Source: Sulfobacillus harzensis
GTDB taxonomy: Bacteria > Bacillota > Sulfobacillia > Sulfobacillales > Sulfobacillaceae
Reading direction: 5' to 3'
NCBI RefSeq assembly: GCF_012933365.1
Contig: NZ_JABBVZ010000006.1
Span: 26,791 to 90,790, forward strand
DNA length: 64,000 nt
The notes under the pieces were generated by a model. That model was not told the origin of the DNA, did no database searches, and saw nothing but the letters and a program-made list of their open reading frames with translations. This document shows, one piece after another, positions 8,642-16,986 of this stretch (positions within the stretch are counted from its first letter, which is position 1; every line of letters starts with the position of its first letter). The position numbers were made by a program, and so were the translations under genes.

Positions 8642-10099
8642 CTACAGGTCCTGCTGTAACATCGGCCAGACACCGGGATTTTCTCCACCTAAGTCCCAGA
8701 GCGCCACACCTCCGAGACCCGCTTGTCCCACCCAGCGAACCTTGTAGGCTTCGCTGGCGCTGTCCTCAAACCAGACAATGTGCCGGACACCGTTGACCTG
8801 ATACGAGACGGTGGGCTCTTGAACGATGCCGCCCACCCACGTCGACCCGTAGCGGTTAGCCAAGGCCAACGCCGCGATATCGGAAATTTCCGTCGATCCG
8901 GTCGATGCCCAGTTGTACCCGTATCCGGCCAAACCCACCAGAATCTTTTGGTGCGGGATGGTGCTCTCCGCGTAGCGGGTGATGTTCGCGGTCCACGACA
9001 GGGGGGCCACCGGGCCCGCCGATCCCCCATTGTCATGCGCGTCATAGAGCATGAGGTCGATGTAGTCTGCCGAGGCCCCAAGGCTCCGATAGTTGTAGAC
9101 ATGGTAGTTGTTCGCATCACTGGTGCGCGGCCCTACGGAGACAATCAACTTCTTGCCTTCCTGATGCAAGCCGGCAGCCAAGTCCGCGACAAACGTGTCG
9201 AGCCCGACTTCGTCGGGGTTGTTTAAGGATTCAAAGTCGATATTGAATCCGTCGTAGTTGTCCTGCTTGGCGAGGTTCACAAGCGTAGCCACATCGGTCC
9301 TGAGGAGCGATGGGCTTTGCAGCATGTTGTCGTTGCCGTAGCCGTTAATTACCATAGGGTACACCTGGATATGGTGCGCATGCGCCCACGAGGTCACGAA
9401 CGCTTCATCGGGACCAAAGTTGTTTAAGCTGTCCGACGGCCGAAAGGAATACCAAAATGGCGCAATGGCGTTGATTTGGCTGGCATGAGCCGTTAAGTCC
9501 TGCTAAGCAGCCTGTCCCGGCACATAATACCCCAACATTAAGGGCGCCGACTTCGAATGGCTAGTCGTTGGAGTGAATGACGCTTGAGTCACGGGATGCG
9601 GGTTGAGCGCGTGTTGAATCGCTTGTGCGACGGTTGGATAAACAACGGCATTGTCGGCAAATCCGTGATGCCTCTGGAAGCGCTTGACGGCGGCCACGGT
9701 CGCGGCGTTGAAGATGCCGTCAACCTTCCCGTGATACCATCCTAATTTGGCTAAATCCTGTTGGAGTATGCTGACGGGGGTGCCGTAATCCAAAAACTTC
9801 AGCGTTGAGGTGCCAAAGGACCCCGAGACGGGGGAAACATGTGCGGTGAGAGTGGCAGGGTCGGCGATGGAGCCAACAATCCCGCCAGATCCCAACCCTT
9901 GAGTCACATCTCCCATCGCATAGGTGGTCTCGCGTAAATGCTCTTCAGCAAGGCCACCCGAATGATGCTGCAGTTCTTGCCGATACCTAGCCACTGGCTG
10001 GCTTTGCCCCCAATGAGCGAAGGGGGACAGATTAATCAAGCCCAACGGCAAGAGAGCCATTGCCCCGATGGCCAGGCTGCGACGATACGTCCATGACAT
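8642..10099 (-). pseudogene. PG-binding + GH18 hydrolase interrupted by an in-frame TAG
   Basis: One reading frame of 486 codons is split by a single TAG at 9505-9503. The 198-residue front part has an N-terminal signal/anchor segment (IGAMALLPLGLIN) and a peptidoglycan-binding repeat (LQQDLAKLGWYHGKVDGIFN, then VAAVKRFQRHHG). It ends in LGYYVPGQAA, which is the first strand of a GH18 barrel. After the stop the frame continues without shift as QDLTAHASQINAIAPFWYS and on through the GH18 domain. That domain contains GFNIDFESL, a variant of the DxxDxDxE catalytic motif, and LMLYDAHD. The pattern fits spore-cortex or cell-wall glucosaminidases such as SleL/YaaH. TGG to TAG is the simplest lesion. 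A sequencing error or readthrough are alternatives. Confidence 0.8.
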
Positions 10100-10258
10100 C
10101 TTGTTAGCCCTTTCCTGTTATTGCCTCCGGAGTTAGTTGGCGGGTGAGGCAGCAGGAAACTGCCCGGTTGAGAAAGTCTCATCCTTAACCCCTGGGAAAG
10201 ATCCTCCGTATCGCGCACGATGCGCGAATTCGGCGTGAGTTAGACAAGGAGATGTCTC

Positions 10259-10378
10259 ATGTTACAAAGTTTGAAAAGGGTTGTCAGATCCCGCATCATG
10301 TGGTTGGGAGTCGTCGTGAGTTTTTCCCCAGATCCCCCAAAACGCGGCATTAACGGCGAAGTTTCACGCCTGTGGTAA
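10259..10378 (+). CDS. Possible 39-residue small ORF
   Basis: An ATG preceded by AAGGAGATGTCTC opens a 39-codon frame, starting MLQSLKRVVRSRIMWLGVVV and ending VSRLW. It has a basic N-terminus and one short hydrophobic stretch, so a truncated holin-like or membrane peptide is conceivable. It lies in a 930-base stretch that otherwise holds only the 5' region of the GH18 gene and a decayed DUF1697 gene. No homologous family is recognised and chance occurrence is quite possible. Confidence 0.22.
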   Translation: MLQSLKRVVRSRIMWLGVVVSFSPDPPKRGINGEVSRLW

Positions 10379-10389
10379 AGTCGGGAAGT

Positions 10390-10890
10390 TTTTCTCGAAA
10401 GATGTCAATATCCGTTCCAGCATACCAAGATTGCGAAGGGTGGCGATAGATTTGAGATGGGGCGCAAAAAATTCCTGAGGGTACGGCGAGGTGTGAATAC
10501 GGGTGCAGAGATAGATTTCTCGGCCTTAGACATAGAACCGATCCTCACTTGGGGAAGCCCAGCAGCGGAACTAACAAAGGTCTCCATCAGGCGCTTTAGA
10601 AGAGCACCGCCTGTTGCCCGTTATCCTTGTCCAACAAAGTGGCCACGGTCGGTCTCGACCACACGCCTCAGCTGATCTTGGGTCCGGCGAGCGGGTACCC
10701 GAAGCGAGACAAAATCCCATTTTCTATCCAAGCCTCGGTTTCCACCATCGCATTTTTGGCGGGGACCAAGGCCGACATTGCCTAATCCTGAATCCGCCAA
10801 GGCTTGCCGAAGGTTGGCCATCCGGATCATATTTTTCCCATTGACGTTGACCGCACGGAGATATGCTGCGGCGGGAGTCCTCCATCGTGA
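10390..10890 (-). pseudogene. Decayed DUF1697-family gene
   Basis: Scattered minus-strand translation matches the DUF1697 family in order but in more than one frame. The segment AYLRAVNVNGKNMIRMANLR, followed by QALADSGLGNV at about 10880-10770, is the family N-terminus (normally LLRAINVGGKN then MADLR). Further along, GREIYLC and SPYPQEFFAPHLKS, ending IATLRN, at about 10540-10400 correspond to the C-terminal half. A stop codon sits just before GREIYLC, and the middle of the gene is shifted by at least one base. No intact start is present. This is a dead gene and not a set of small proteins. Confidence 0.6.
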
Positions 10891-11029
10891 TCCTTTGGCC
10901 AGATATTTTACCGCAGTGTCAGCCAAGCGCCATTGGACCAAAGTCGTATCCCTCTTGAGACCTGAGTTCAAGGTGAAAAGGAGCAAAGTCTTGTATCGTA
11001 ACCTTACAGGAGAGAGGAGGCTTCTTCCT

Positions 11030-12391
11030 ATGATGGAGGCGTACCCGTGGCCCACCCTATTGGATGAGGCGATGAAAAAACTGGAAGCCACCCCGTTGGG
11101 TGCTCTGGGCGATTGGATTAAAAATGAGAGAGGCCCACAAGACAGTCATGCGAATCTGTATCTTTTGTTAGCCTTGGCATCCGCCCGGTGGGTCGATCAT
11201 CACGGACCCTACATTGGACACGGCACGTTTAACGGCGCACCGGTACGGCGGGCGGCGAGCATCTTGACGCCCCCCTATCAGAACTTAGCGCTCTTGCAAA
11301 CGGCCACCTATGTGGTCGACTTGCTGCATCATCCGAATTACGGCCCCTATACCTTGATGAAGATGGATCCCCTCCAAGAGGCAACGCCGGACGCATCGCA
11401 GAGAGCGCTTATGGCCGCCATCGAAGCCGGAAACCAGCCGCTGGCCGCTGAGCATCGCCTGGTAGGCCTTCTGAAGAGCGATTCGCCCCAATCCGTGCGT
11501 CTCTTTTTGCTGGAGGCTGCTCTTCGCCAATTTGCCGAAAATGAACATCGCCTGCTCATCATCCACCGAGCGGCCGAACTTTTGGACGATACGCACGGAT
11601 GGCAGTGGGCTGAGCCCGTGTTAAGGCCGGTGGTCCAATACTTGGCGTCCCGGCCTGGGCCATCGCTTCCCGCGGAAACTGCCCGTTTCGAGGCCTTGGA
11701 TTTGGACGGTCAAAGCCCGCCCAGCCGAGGCGCCGTCGAGGCACTGATGGACGCACTGGTGAATGCCGACGCTGGCACCGAACCTGCCCTCATGTGGGCA
11801 GCCGCACAGGACGCTCATTCTGCCTCGCTGGCATTGGAAGCGGCCTCGTTGGCGGGAGCGGAAATGCTTGGCCGCTCCCGCTTTGATGCCCATGCCGTTA
11901 CGGGGCTTCATGCCATCTCAGATTTAGTGCGCGATGCCGGTCTGCCCACGCGAATCCGGGCATTGGCCTTGGCTGTACAACTTACCAGTCAACGGACCCG
12001 CCGCCAAAAAGCCATCCGCCACCAGTGGCATCCTGCCGCGAGTCCGGCTCCCCAATCGATCTCCTCACGCCAACTGCAAGAGGTCCTATTGAACGACCCG
12101 ACGGGTCGGAATGCCTGGCAGATGGCCGCCTCGCATCTTTTGGCGGGAGGCGATCCGGAAGCCTTGGCCCGGCTGCTGATACAGACTGCCCTGACGGCCG
12201 CCGGTCCGTTTGACGCCATCCATAACGTGAAAATGGTTTGGGGTCAGTTGCTCGAGACACGCCGGAGCCAGTGTCCGGATCTCGCTTGGCGGCATCTGGC
12301 CGCCGGCGCCTCAGCCATCGCCGTCACCGTCAACCGTGACGAAGCCCGCCCGGTGCTTGAGGTATGGCGCCGATCAGGCCTCGCCAACTAG
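11030..12391 (+). CDS. Hypothetical helical protein
   Basis: A 453-residue protein that I do not recognise. It looks almost entirely alpha-helical, with alanine- and leucine-rich helix pairs such as LLLALASARWVDHH, LFLLEAALRQFAENE and ALEAASLAGAEMLGRS, suggestive of a repeat solenoid. A conserved-looking CMD-like helix (MAASHLLAGGDPEALARLL) lies near the C-terminus. GAGAGGAGGCTTCTTCCT precedes the ATG pair at 11030 and 11033, so the open frame extending upstream to 10778 is not part of the gene. It stands alone between the DUF1697 remnant and the convergent ywbE-like gene. No membrane segment or signal peptide is evident. Confidence 0.7.
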   Translation: MMEAYPWPTLLDEAMKKLEATPLGALGDWIKNERGPQDSHANLYLLLALASARWVDHHGPYIGHGTFNGAPVRRAASILTPPYQNLALLQTATYVVDLLHHPNYGPYTLMKMDPLQEATPDASQRALMAAIEAGNQPLAAEHRLVGLLKSDSPQSVRLFLLEAALRQFAENEHRLLIIHRAAELLDDTHGWQWAEPVLRPVVQYLASRPGPSLPAETARFEALDLDGQSPPSRGAVEALMDALVNADAGTEPALMWAAAQDAHSASLALEAASLAGAEMLGRSRFDAHAVTGLHAISDLVRDAGLPTRIRALALAVQLTSQRTRRQKAIRHQWHPAASPAPQSISSRQLQEVLLNDPTGRNAWQMAASHLLAGGDPEALARLLIQTALTAAGPFDAIHNVKMVWGQLLETRRSQCPDLAWRHLAAGASAIAVTVNRDEARPVLEVWRRSGLAN

Positions 12392-12397
12392 TCCAAG

Positions 12398-12598
12398 CTA
12401 TTCAGCATCCACAATGTGCTGCACCCGACCAACCTGCCCATCCTCAAGGCGCACCTTAATGCCATGAGGATGGGTGGGGGAGTTGGTTAAAATATCCTTC
12501 ACCACACCGCGGGTCAACCGTCCCGTGCGTTGGTCCGCTTTCAGCACGATGTCCACCAGCAGCCCTGGCCGAATATCGCTTCGCTTTTTGCCGTTCAC
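12398..12598 (-). CDS. YwbE family protein
   Basis: A 66-residue protein nearly identical in pattern to Bacillus YwbE (DUF2196). It reads RPGLLVDIVLKADQRTGRLT, then GVVKDILTNSPTHPHGIKVR, then LEDGQVGRVQHI. The family has a small beta-barrel look and no proven biochemical role. The GTG at 12598 follows ACGGAGGTAACGATC and gives the family-typical NGKKRSDIRPG start. A longer in-frame ATG upstream would add 19 unrelated residues. It is convergent with the preceding hypothetical gene, only six bases apart. Confidence 0.9.
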   Translation of the reverse strand: MNGKKRSDIRPGLLVDIVLKADQRTGRLTRGVVKDILTNSPTHPHGIKVRLEDGQVGRVQHIVDAE

Positions 12599-12795
12599 GA
12601 TCGTTACCTCCGTCGCCCAATGCGTCTTTTGCGTGTATACCCACTGTATTATCAAACGACTACGGGTTCAACGCACTTCATCGCCCTGTCACAAGGGGAA
12701 GCGCACCGCATCCTCCAGCATTCTCAAGCGATCTGTGGTGTGGCATGATATTGAGAGGTGGGGATTCTAAACCCGATCCCCCCAAGGGAGGACGC

Positions 12796-13230
12796 ATGAA
12801 AGACGGATTAGTCCCAGGGGCCCAAAGCACCGTCTCGACTCTAGTCACGGAAACCATGGTGGCCAAGCTGGGCGGTCAAAAAATACATCCCGTGTTGGCC
12901 ACGGCGCAAATGATTGAATGGATGGAATGGGCCGGGCGAAGCCTCATTCTGCCATATCTGGAGCCTGACGAGGATGCCGTCGGGTATGCCGTGGATATTG
13001 TGCACTTGGCGCCGACCCTCGTGGGTGAGCGCTTCAGCGCGACCGCCGCCTTTCGAGGATTGGAGAAAAACCGCATTCTCACAGACGTGACCGCGGAAAA
13101 TTCCCGCGGTCTCATCGGACGTGGAACGTTTGTCCAAGTGTTGGTGCCTAAGGATGCGTTGCAGCGTCGTCTTCGGGAACTGGGCCGGAAAGCCCAAACT
13201 GCCGAAGAATCTCCCCCTCATGCTGATTGA
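12796..13230 (+). CDS. Hotdog-fold thioesterase (FlK-like)
   Basis: A 144-residue thioesterase-superfamily protein resembling fluoroacetyl-CoA thioesterase-type single-hotdog proteins. The PVLATAQMIEWMEWAGRSLI helix, with a catalytic-type glutamate, is followed by GYAVDIVHLAPTLVGERFS and GRGTFVQVLV, the usual strand order. The ATG at 12796 has AGGGAGGACGC in front. The natural acyl-CoA substrate is unknown. Its last 83 bases overlap the convergent CoA-transferase gene, an unusually long tail-to-tail overlap. The neighbouring CoA-transferase makes an acyl-CoA-related role sensible. Confidence 0.82.
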   Translation: MKDGLVPGAQSTVSTLVTETMVAKLGGQKIHPVLATAQMIEWMEWAGRSLILPYLEPDEDAVGYAVDIVHLAPTLVGERFSATAAFRGLEKNRILTDVTAENSRGLIGRGTFVQVLVPKDALQRRLRELGRKAQTAEESPPHAD

Positions 13231-14323
13231 GCAACGGCGGCGGCGTGCGCACAGCCCCGGGCGTGGCGCTCATCTTTAACGGGATGCCCAACTGATGGAT
13301 GGGCCCAGCCGTGGGGTGATCCACGACCACATCCATGGCGCGATGAATCACCTGGGGATCCTGGAAAACCTGCTCAAAGGATTGAATGGGCGCGGCCGGC
13401 ACACCGGCTCGTGCCAACCGTTCCAGCCACTCGGCCACCGGCCGGTGCTGGAACACCTCGTTTTCCAGTCGATCGATGAGTTCCGGGCGATGTTCCACCC
13501 GATCCGGATTGGTACGGAATTGGGGCTCGTCGCCGAAAGGAATTTCGCATTCCTGCACCATCTTCGCCCATAAGGCATCATTGCCGCAGGCAATCACCAG
13601 ATAGCCGTCTTGTGCGCGTACCGCCTGATACGGGGCAATATTGGGGTGGGCCGAGCCCAACGGCTTTGGCAACTCGCCGGTGGCAAAATAGTTGCCGGCC
13701 AAATAAGTCTGCCAGGAAATCAGCGCCTCGTACAGCGAGGTGTCAATCCACTGCCCCTCGCCCGTACGCTCACGGGCCCAAAGCGCCGTCATAATGCCAA
13801 AGGCAGCCCACATCCCCGCGCCGATGTCGCCCACGGAAAACCCAGCCTTGACGGGGCCGGATCCGTCGCCGGTTACCGCCATGAGCCCGCTCATCGCTTG
13901 AGCTACCACATCATATCCGGGCCGGGAGGCTCCCGGGCCGGTGGCTCCAAATCCCGATATGGATGCCAGGATGATGCGAGGGTTAATAGCCTTCAAGTGC
14001 GGATAGTCAAATCCCCATTTGGCCAATGTGCCGGGGCGATAGTTTTCTACCACGACGTCGGCTTGCTCGACCATCTTAAGAAAGCGCTGACGATCACGCT
14101 CCTGGCGAAAATCCAAGATGATGGAGCGCTTATTGCGGTTAACGCTGAGATAATAGGCCGATTCACCGTTAATGAAGGGCGGCCCCCACCGGCGCGTATC
14201 GTCGCCCGCGGGAGGCTCAATCTTTATCACATCGGCGCCAAAGTCGGCCAGCATCATGGTACAAAATGGGCCCGTGAGAATGCGGGTCAAATCAAGTACG
14301 CGAATGTTGTCCAATGCCTGCAA
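13148..14323 (-). CDS. CaiB/BaiF (family III) CoA-transferase
   Basis: A 391-residue family III CoA-transferase. It moves CoA between acyl groups by way of an aspartyl-CoA intermediate. Diagnostic elements are RVLDLTRILTGPFCTMMLAD, GADVIKIEPPAGDDTR, then NRNKRSIILDF, and the catalytic aspartate in the PGYDVVAQAMSG segment. GDGSGPVKAGFSVGDIGAG completes the core. The TTG start at 14323 follows AAAGGTAGGATACGCTG. The acid partner is not identifiable from sequence. No dehydratase or ligase of a named pathway sits next to it, only a thioesterase gene on the other strand whose 3' end it overlaps. Confidence 0.92.
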   Translation of the reverse strand: MQALDNIRVLDLTRILTGPFCTMMLADFGADVIKIEPPAGDDTRRWGPPFINGESAYYLSVNRNKRSIILDFRQERDRQRFLKMVEQADVVVENYRPGTLAKWGFDYPHLKAINPRIILASISGFGATGPGASRPGYDVVAQAMSGLMAVTGDGSGPVKAGFSVGDIGAGMWAAFGIMTALWARERTGEGQWIDTSLYEALISWQTYLAGNYFATGELPKPLGSAHPNIAPYQAVRAQDGYLVIACGNDALWAKMVQECEIPFGDEPQFRTNPDRVEHRPELIDRLENEVFQHRPVAEWLERLARAGVPAAPIQSFEQVFQDPQVIHRAMDVVVDHPTAGPIHQLGIPLKMSATPGAVRTPPPLLNQHEGEILRQFGLSGPVPEDDAATHP

Positions 14324-14364
14324 CAGCGTATCCTACCTTTCTTGTCATACTGGCGGAAATTTTT

Positions 14365-14736
14365 TTAGAGCAAGTGTATCAGGGCCTCGGCCGTGGCGGG
14401 ATTGGTGGCCACGGGAATGCCCTGAACGTCCGAAAGCCGCAGCAAGGCGGTCACATCGGGCTCGTGGGGATGGGCGAAGAGCGGATCTCGGAAGAAAAAG
14501 AGCATGTCGATCGCGCCTTCAGCGATGCGGCTTCCCATTTGTTGGTCACCGCCCAAAGGGCCTGATAAGAAACAATGCACGGCCAGCCCGGTCTTGTCGG
14601 CAATCTGTTGGCCCGTATGGCCTGTGGCAAACAGTTGGTGGCGGCTGAACCGATCGCGGTACTTGTCCACAAATTCCACCATGGACACCTTCTTGGTGTC
14701 ATGCGCAATGAGTCCAATTCGCATCTTGGCAACCAT
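14365..14736 (-). CDS. mgsA: Methylglyoxal synthase
   Basis: Converts dihydroxyacetone phosphate to methylglyoxal and phosphate, a bypass that relieves triose-phosphate build-up. The 123-residue protein carries [12 protein letters not shown] at the start and ATGHTGQQI. The family core [17 protein letters not shown] includes the catalytic aspartate, and [15 protein letters not shown] completes it. The ATG at 14736 has GGGAG seven bases upstream. The gene follows no operon partner closely. The CoA-transferase start is 41 bases downstream on the same strand and may be co-transcribed. Confidence 0.96.
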   Translation of the reverse strand: MVAKMRIGLIAHDTKKVSMVEFVDKYRDRFSRHQLFATGHTGQQIADKTGLAVHCFLSGPLGGDQQMGSRIAEGAIDMLFFFRDPLFAHPHEPDVTALLRLSDVQGIPVATNPATAEALIHLL

Positions 14737-14919
14737 CCATTCGCTCCCAGATTTCCTTCATGCTACCATGCACCCGGCAATATGGAAAGTTGGCGGTTGA
14801 ACCCTCATAATTGGTCAAATTTGCCCTAAAAACTGGCAGGAAGCGGATGCCTGAATGGCGAAGCATTAGGCGTATGACCAACTCATAACACTTGGTAAGG
14901 AGGAGGCGATTTTCCATTC

Positions 14920-16215
14920 ATGTCTGTCAACACATCGGTTGGAACCTCCACCCAGACACGTTTAACCCGCAATCAAATTAATGGTTTTTGGGCGTCTTGG
15001 GGTGGATGGCTCTTGGACGGCTTCAACGCCACCGTGTTCGCGTTGGTGCTAGCCCCTTCCATGAAGGCATTGCTGCCAAAGAGTGGCATCACGCCCACGG
15101 CGGGGCATATCGGCTTCTATGGCTCTATCATTTTTGCCATTTTCCTCGTCGGCTGGGGGCTGGCGACCTTCTGGGGGCCGGTCGCAGATCGGTACGGTCG
15201 GGCTCGAACCCTGATGATGACCATTCTGATGTATGCCGTCTTTACCTTCTTAGCCGCGTTTTCTCAAAACGTGTGGGAATTGGCTCTATTTCGCTTCCTA
15301 GCGGGTATCGGCATTGGTGGTGAATGGGCCATGGCCGGCACGTTCGTCGCCGAATCATGGCCCGAATCGCGCCGTGAGATGGGCGCCGGCTACCTCCACT
15401 CGGGCTATTATGTCGGCATTCTGGTGTCAGCTGTGGCCAACTACACCATCGGAGCGGCCTTTGGATGGCGTGCGATGTTCCTCTTAGGCATCATCCCCGC
15501 CTTATTGGTGGCCTTCATCCGGTGGAAGGTGCAGGAACCCGACCGTTGGGTCAAAGTCGAAAACACCGTGAAAACTGAAAAGAAGGCGCTGTTGTCGGAG
15601 ATTTTCACCCCCGAGCTTCGCCGTCGGTCGTGGGGCAACGCCCTCCTGCTTACAGTCGCCATGGTCGGCTTGTGGGCGGGTACGGTCTATTTGCCCACGG
15701 CCATTTTGGACTTGGCCAAGACCCACAACATCATTGGAACGGCCGCAACCCACTTGTCGTCTTACGGCGTGGGATTGCTATCCATCTTTACCGTCATCGG
15801 CTGTCTCCTCACGCCTATCATCGCACGCCGATGGGGACGCCGCACCATGCTGGGCATTTGGCTGGCCTGCATGATTATCGGGGTCTTAGGCACGTTCGGG
15901 TTAGCCTTCTACACTCACAGCATCACCGCATTTTTCTGGTTCATCCCCATTTTGGGATTAGGCGGCGCAGATTTCGCCGTCTTTACGCTCTGGCTTCCCG
16001 AGCAGTACCCTACCAAGGTGCGCGCTACAGCCTTTGCCTTTGCCACCTCGGTAGGACGTTTCGTGGGCGCTATCATTACCTTCATTGTTGGAGCCATGGT
16101 ATCCTCCATGGGAACTTTGGGGCTGCCGGTGGACTTTACTGCCATCGCTTTTGTGGTAGGGCTGTTCCTCCTCACCATGAGTCCCGAGACTAAAGGGACC
16201 CAATTGCCGGACTAG
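14920..16215 (+). CDS. MFS transporter (metabolite:H+ symporter type)
   Basis: A 431-residue major facilitator with twelve predicted spans. The loop 2-3 motif appears as GPVADRYGRARTL and the loop 8-9 copy as RRWGRRTMLG. GIGIGGEWAMAGTFVAES in helix 4-5 is typical of the sialate/aromatic-acid/sugar symporter branch. The N-terminal LDGFNATVFALVLAPSMKAL carries the acidic residue commonly seen in helix 1 of proton symporters. Substrate is not deducible. A GGAGGAGG site lies about 13 bases before the ATG, which is a long spacing. A strong terminator closes it as a single-gene transcript. Confidence 0.88.
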   Translation: MSVNTSVGTSTQTRLTRNQINGFWASWGGWLLDGFNATVFALVLAPSMKALLPKSGITPTAGHIGFYGSIIFAIFLVGWGLATFWGPVADRYGRARTLMMTILMYAVFTFLAAFSQNVWELALFRFLAGIGIGGEWAMAGTFVAESWPESRREMGAGYLHSGYYVGILVSAVANYTIGAAFGWRAMFLLGIIPALLVAFIRWKVQEPDRWVKVENTVKTEKKALLSEIFTPELRRRSWGNALLLTVAMVGLWAGTVYLPTAILDLAKTHNIIGTAATHLSSYGVGLLSIFTVIGCLLTPIIARRWGRRTMLGIWLACMIIGVLGTFGLAFYTHSITAFFWFIPILGLGGADFAVFTLWLPEQYPTKVRATAFAFATSVGRFVGAIITFIVGAMVSSMGTLGLPVDFTAIAFVVGLFLLTMSPETKGTQLPD

Positions 16216-16230
16216 GCTTCGGGAGACAGC

Positions 16231-16258
16231 GGGGCGCCCGCCCGGGCGCCCTTTCTCT
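16231..16258 (+). terminator. Rho-independent terminator of MFS gene
   Basis: The self-complementary arms GGGCGCCC at 16232-16239 and 16244-16251 enclose a four-base GCCC loop, followed by TTTCTCTTT. The hairpin is perfect and lies 16 bases after the stop. Confidence 0.9.
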
Positions 16259-16292
16259 TTCGGAACTCAATCTATCCTCAAGGAGGAGTTTC

Positions 16293-16793
16293 ATGCCGAT
16301 AGTCATGATGTCGCCCGATTCTCCAGAACACCGTTCCTGGCTTATTAATCTTTGGACGTCCGAGTGGGGTGGCGATCCGATGGTCTCGGGAGACCACCGC
16401 TACTATCTTCGTGACTTGGAAGCTCGAATCGCCATCGACGACGACCAACCTGTCGGCGCTGTCACTTGGGCGGTGCACGATCAGGAGGCGGAAATCGTGA
16501 GCCTAAACGCGCTCGTCGAGGGCCGGCATATTGGCACCCGCCTAATTCGTGCAGTCGAGGAGGATGCGGTAAAGAACGGCGTAACCCGCGTCTTTCTTAC
16601 GACCACCAACGACAATGTGCGGGCCTTAGCCTTCTATCAAAAGCGCGGATATCGCCTGACGGCCTTGAACGTCGGTGCCGTGGATCGGGCTCGCCAGCAG
16701 AAGCCCGCCATCCCCGTGATTGCAGCCAACGGCATCCCCATCCATGACGAGCTGATTTTGGCTAAGCGACTTCAGAGCGTGAACCCACATTAA
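16293..16793 (+). CDS. GNAT family N-acetyltransferase
   Basis: A 166-residue Gcn5-type acetyltransferase. The acetyl-CoA-binding motif A appears as VEGRHIGTRLIRAVEEDA, variant of the RxxGxG/A loop, followed by VFLTTTNDNVRALAFYQKRG, the classical motif B. The acceptor amine is unknown. The ATG at 16293 follows AAGGAGGAGTTTC. The gene has its own terminator and sits between an MFS gene and the tiny acidic ORF on the opposite strand. Confidence 0.92.
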   Translation: MPIVMMSPDSPEHRSWLINLWTSEWGGDPMVSGDHRYYLRDLEARIAIDDDQPVGAVTWAVHDQEAEIVSLNALVEGRHIGTRLIRAVEEDAVKNGVTRVFLTTTNDNVRALAFYQKRGYRLTALNVGAVDRARQQKPAIPVIAANGIPIHDELILAKRLQSVNPH

Positions 16794-16818
16794 AAGGACG
16801 GGAACCCGTCCCGTCCTT
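16794..16818. terminator. Hairpin terminator between GNAT gene and small acidic ORF
   Basis: AAGGACGG at 16794-16801 pairs with CCGTCCTT at 16111-type position 16811-16818, followed on the plus strand by GTCTC and on the minus strand by TTAATG. The stem is perfect but flanking T runs are short, so it may serve both strands weakly. Confidence 0.6.
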
Positions 16819-16839
16819 GTCTCATGGGGAGTCCGGCCA

Positions 16840-16926
16840 CTATTGGGGGTCAAACCACTCCCGCATGACGTCGAACCACTCGTCTTCCCGTATCTCCAGT
16901 TCCTCTTCACGAATTTCTTCGTCCAT
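16840..16926 (-). CDS. 28-residue highly acidic peptide ORF
   Basis: A tiny ORF with an excellent ribosome site, GGAGGTGCTCCCG before ATG at 16926. The peptide begins MDEEIREEELEIRED and ends EWFDVMREWFDPQ. Thirteen of 28 residues are acidic and the motif EWFD occurs twice. It lies 60 bases downstream of the gene at 16987-17598 on the same strand. The clean start site and strong composition bias suggest a real small protein, but no family is known to me. It was too short for usual gene callers and could be missed in annotations. Confidence 0.5.
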   Translation of the reverse strand: MDEEIREEELEIREDEWFDVMREWFDPQ

Positions 16927-16986
16927 CGGGAGCACCTCCAAGATTGAATTTACCGGCATTGTACGCGGCGCCCCGACGGTTCCGCC

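Noticed and set aside
10778..11029. Longer start for the hypothetical gene at 11030, adding 84 residues
   Set aside because: The added part overlaps the DUF1697 remnant, lacks a ribosome site, and the ATG at 11030 has a strong AGAGGAGG site.
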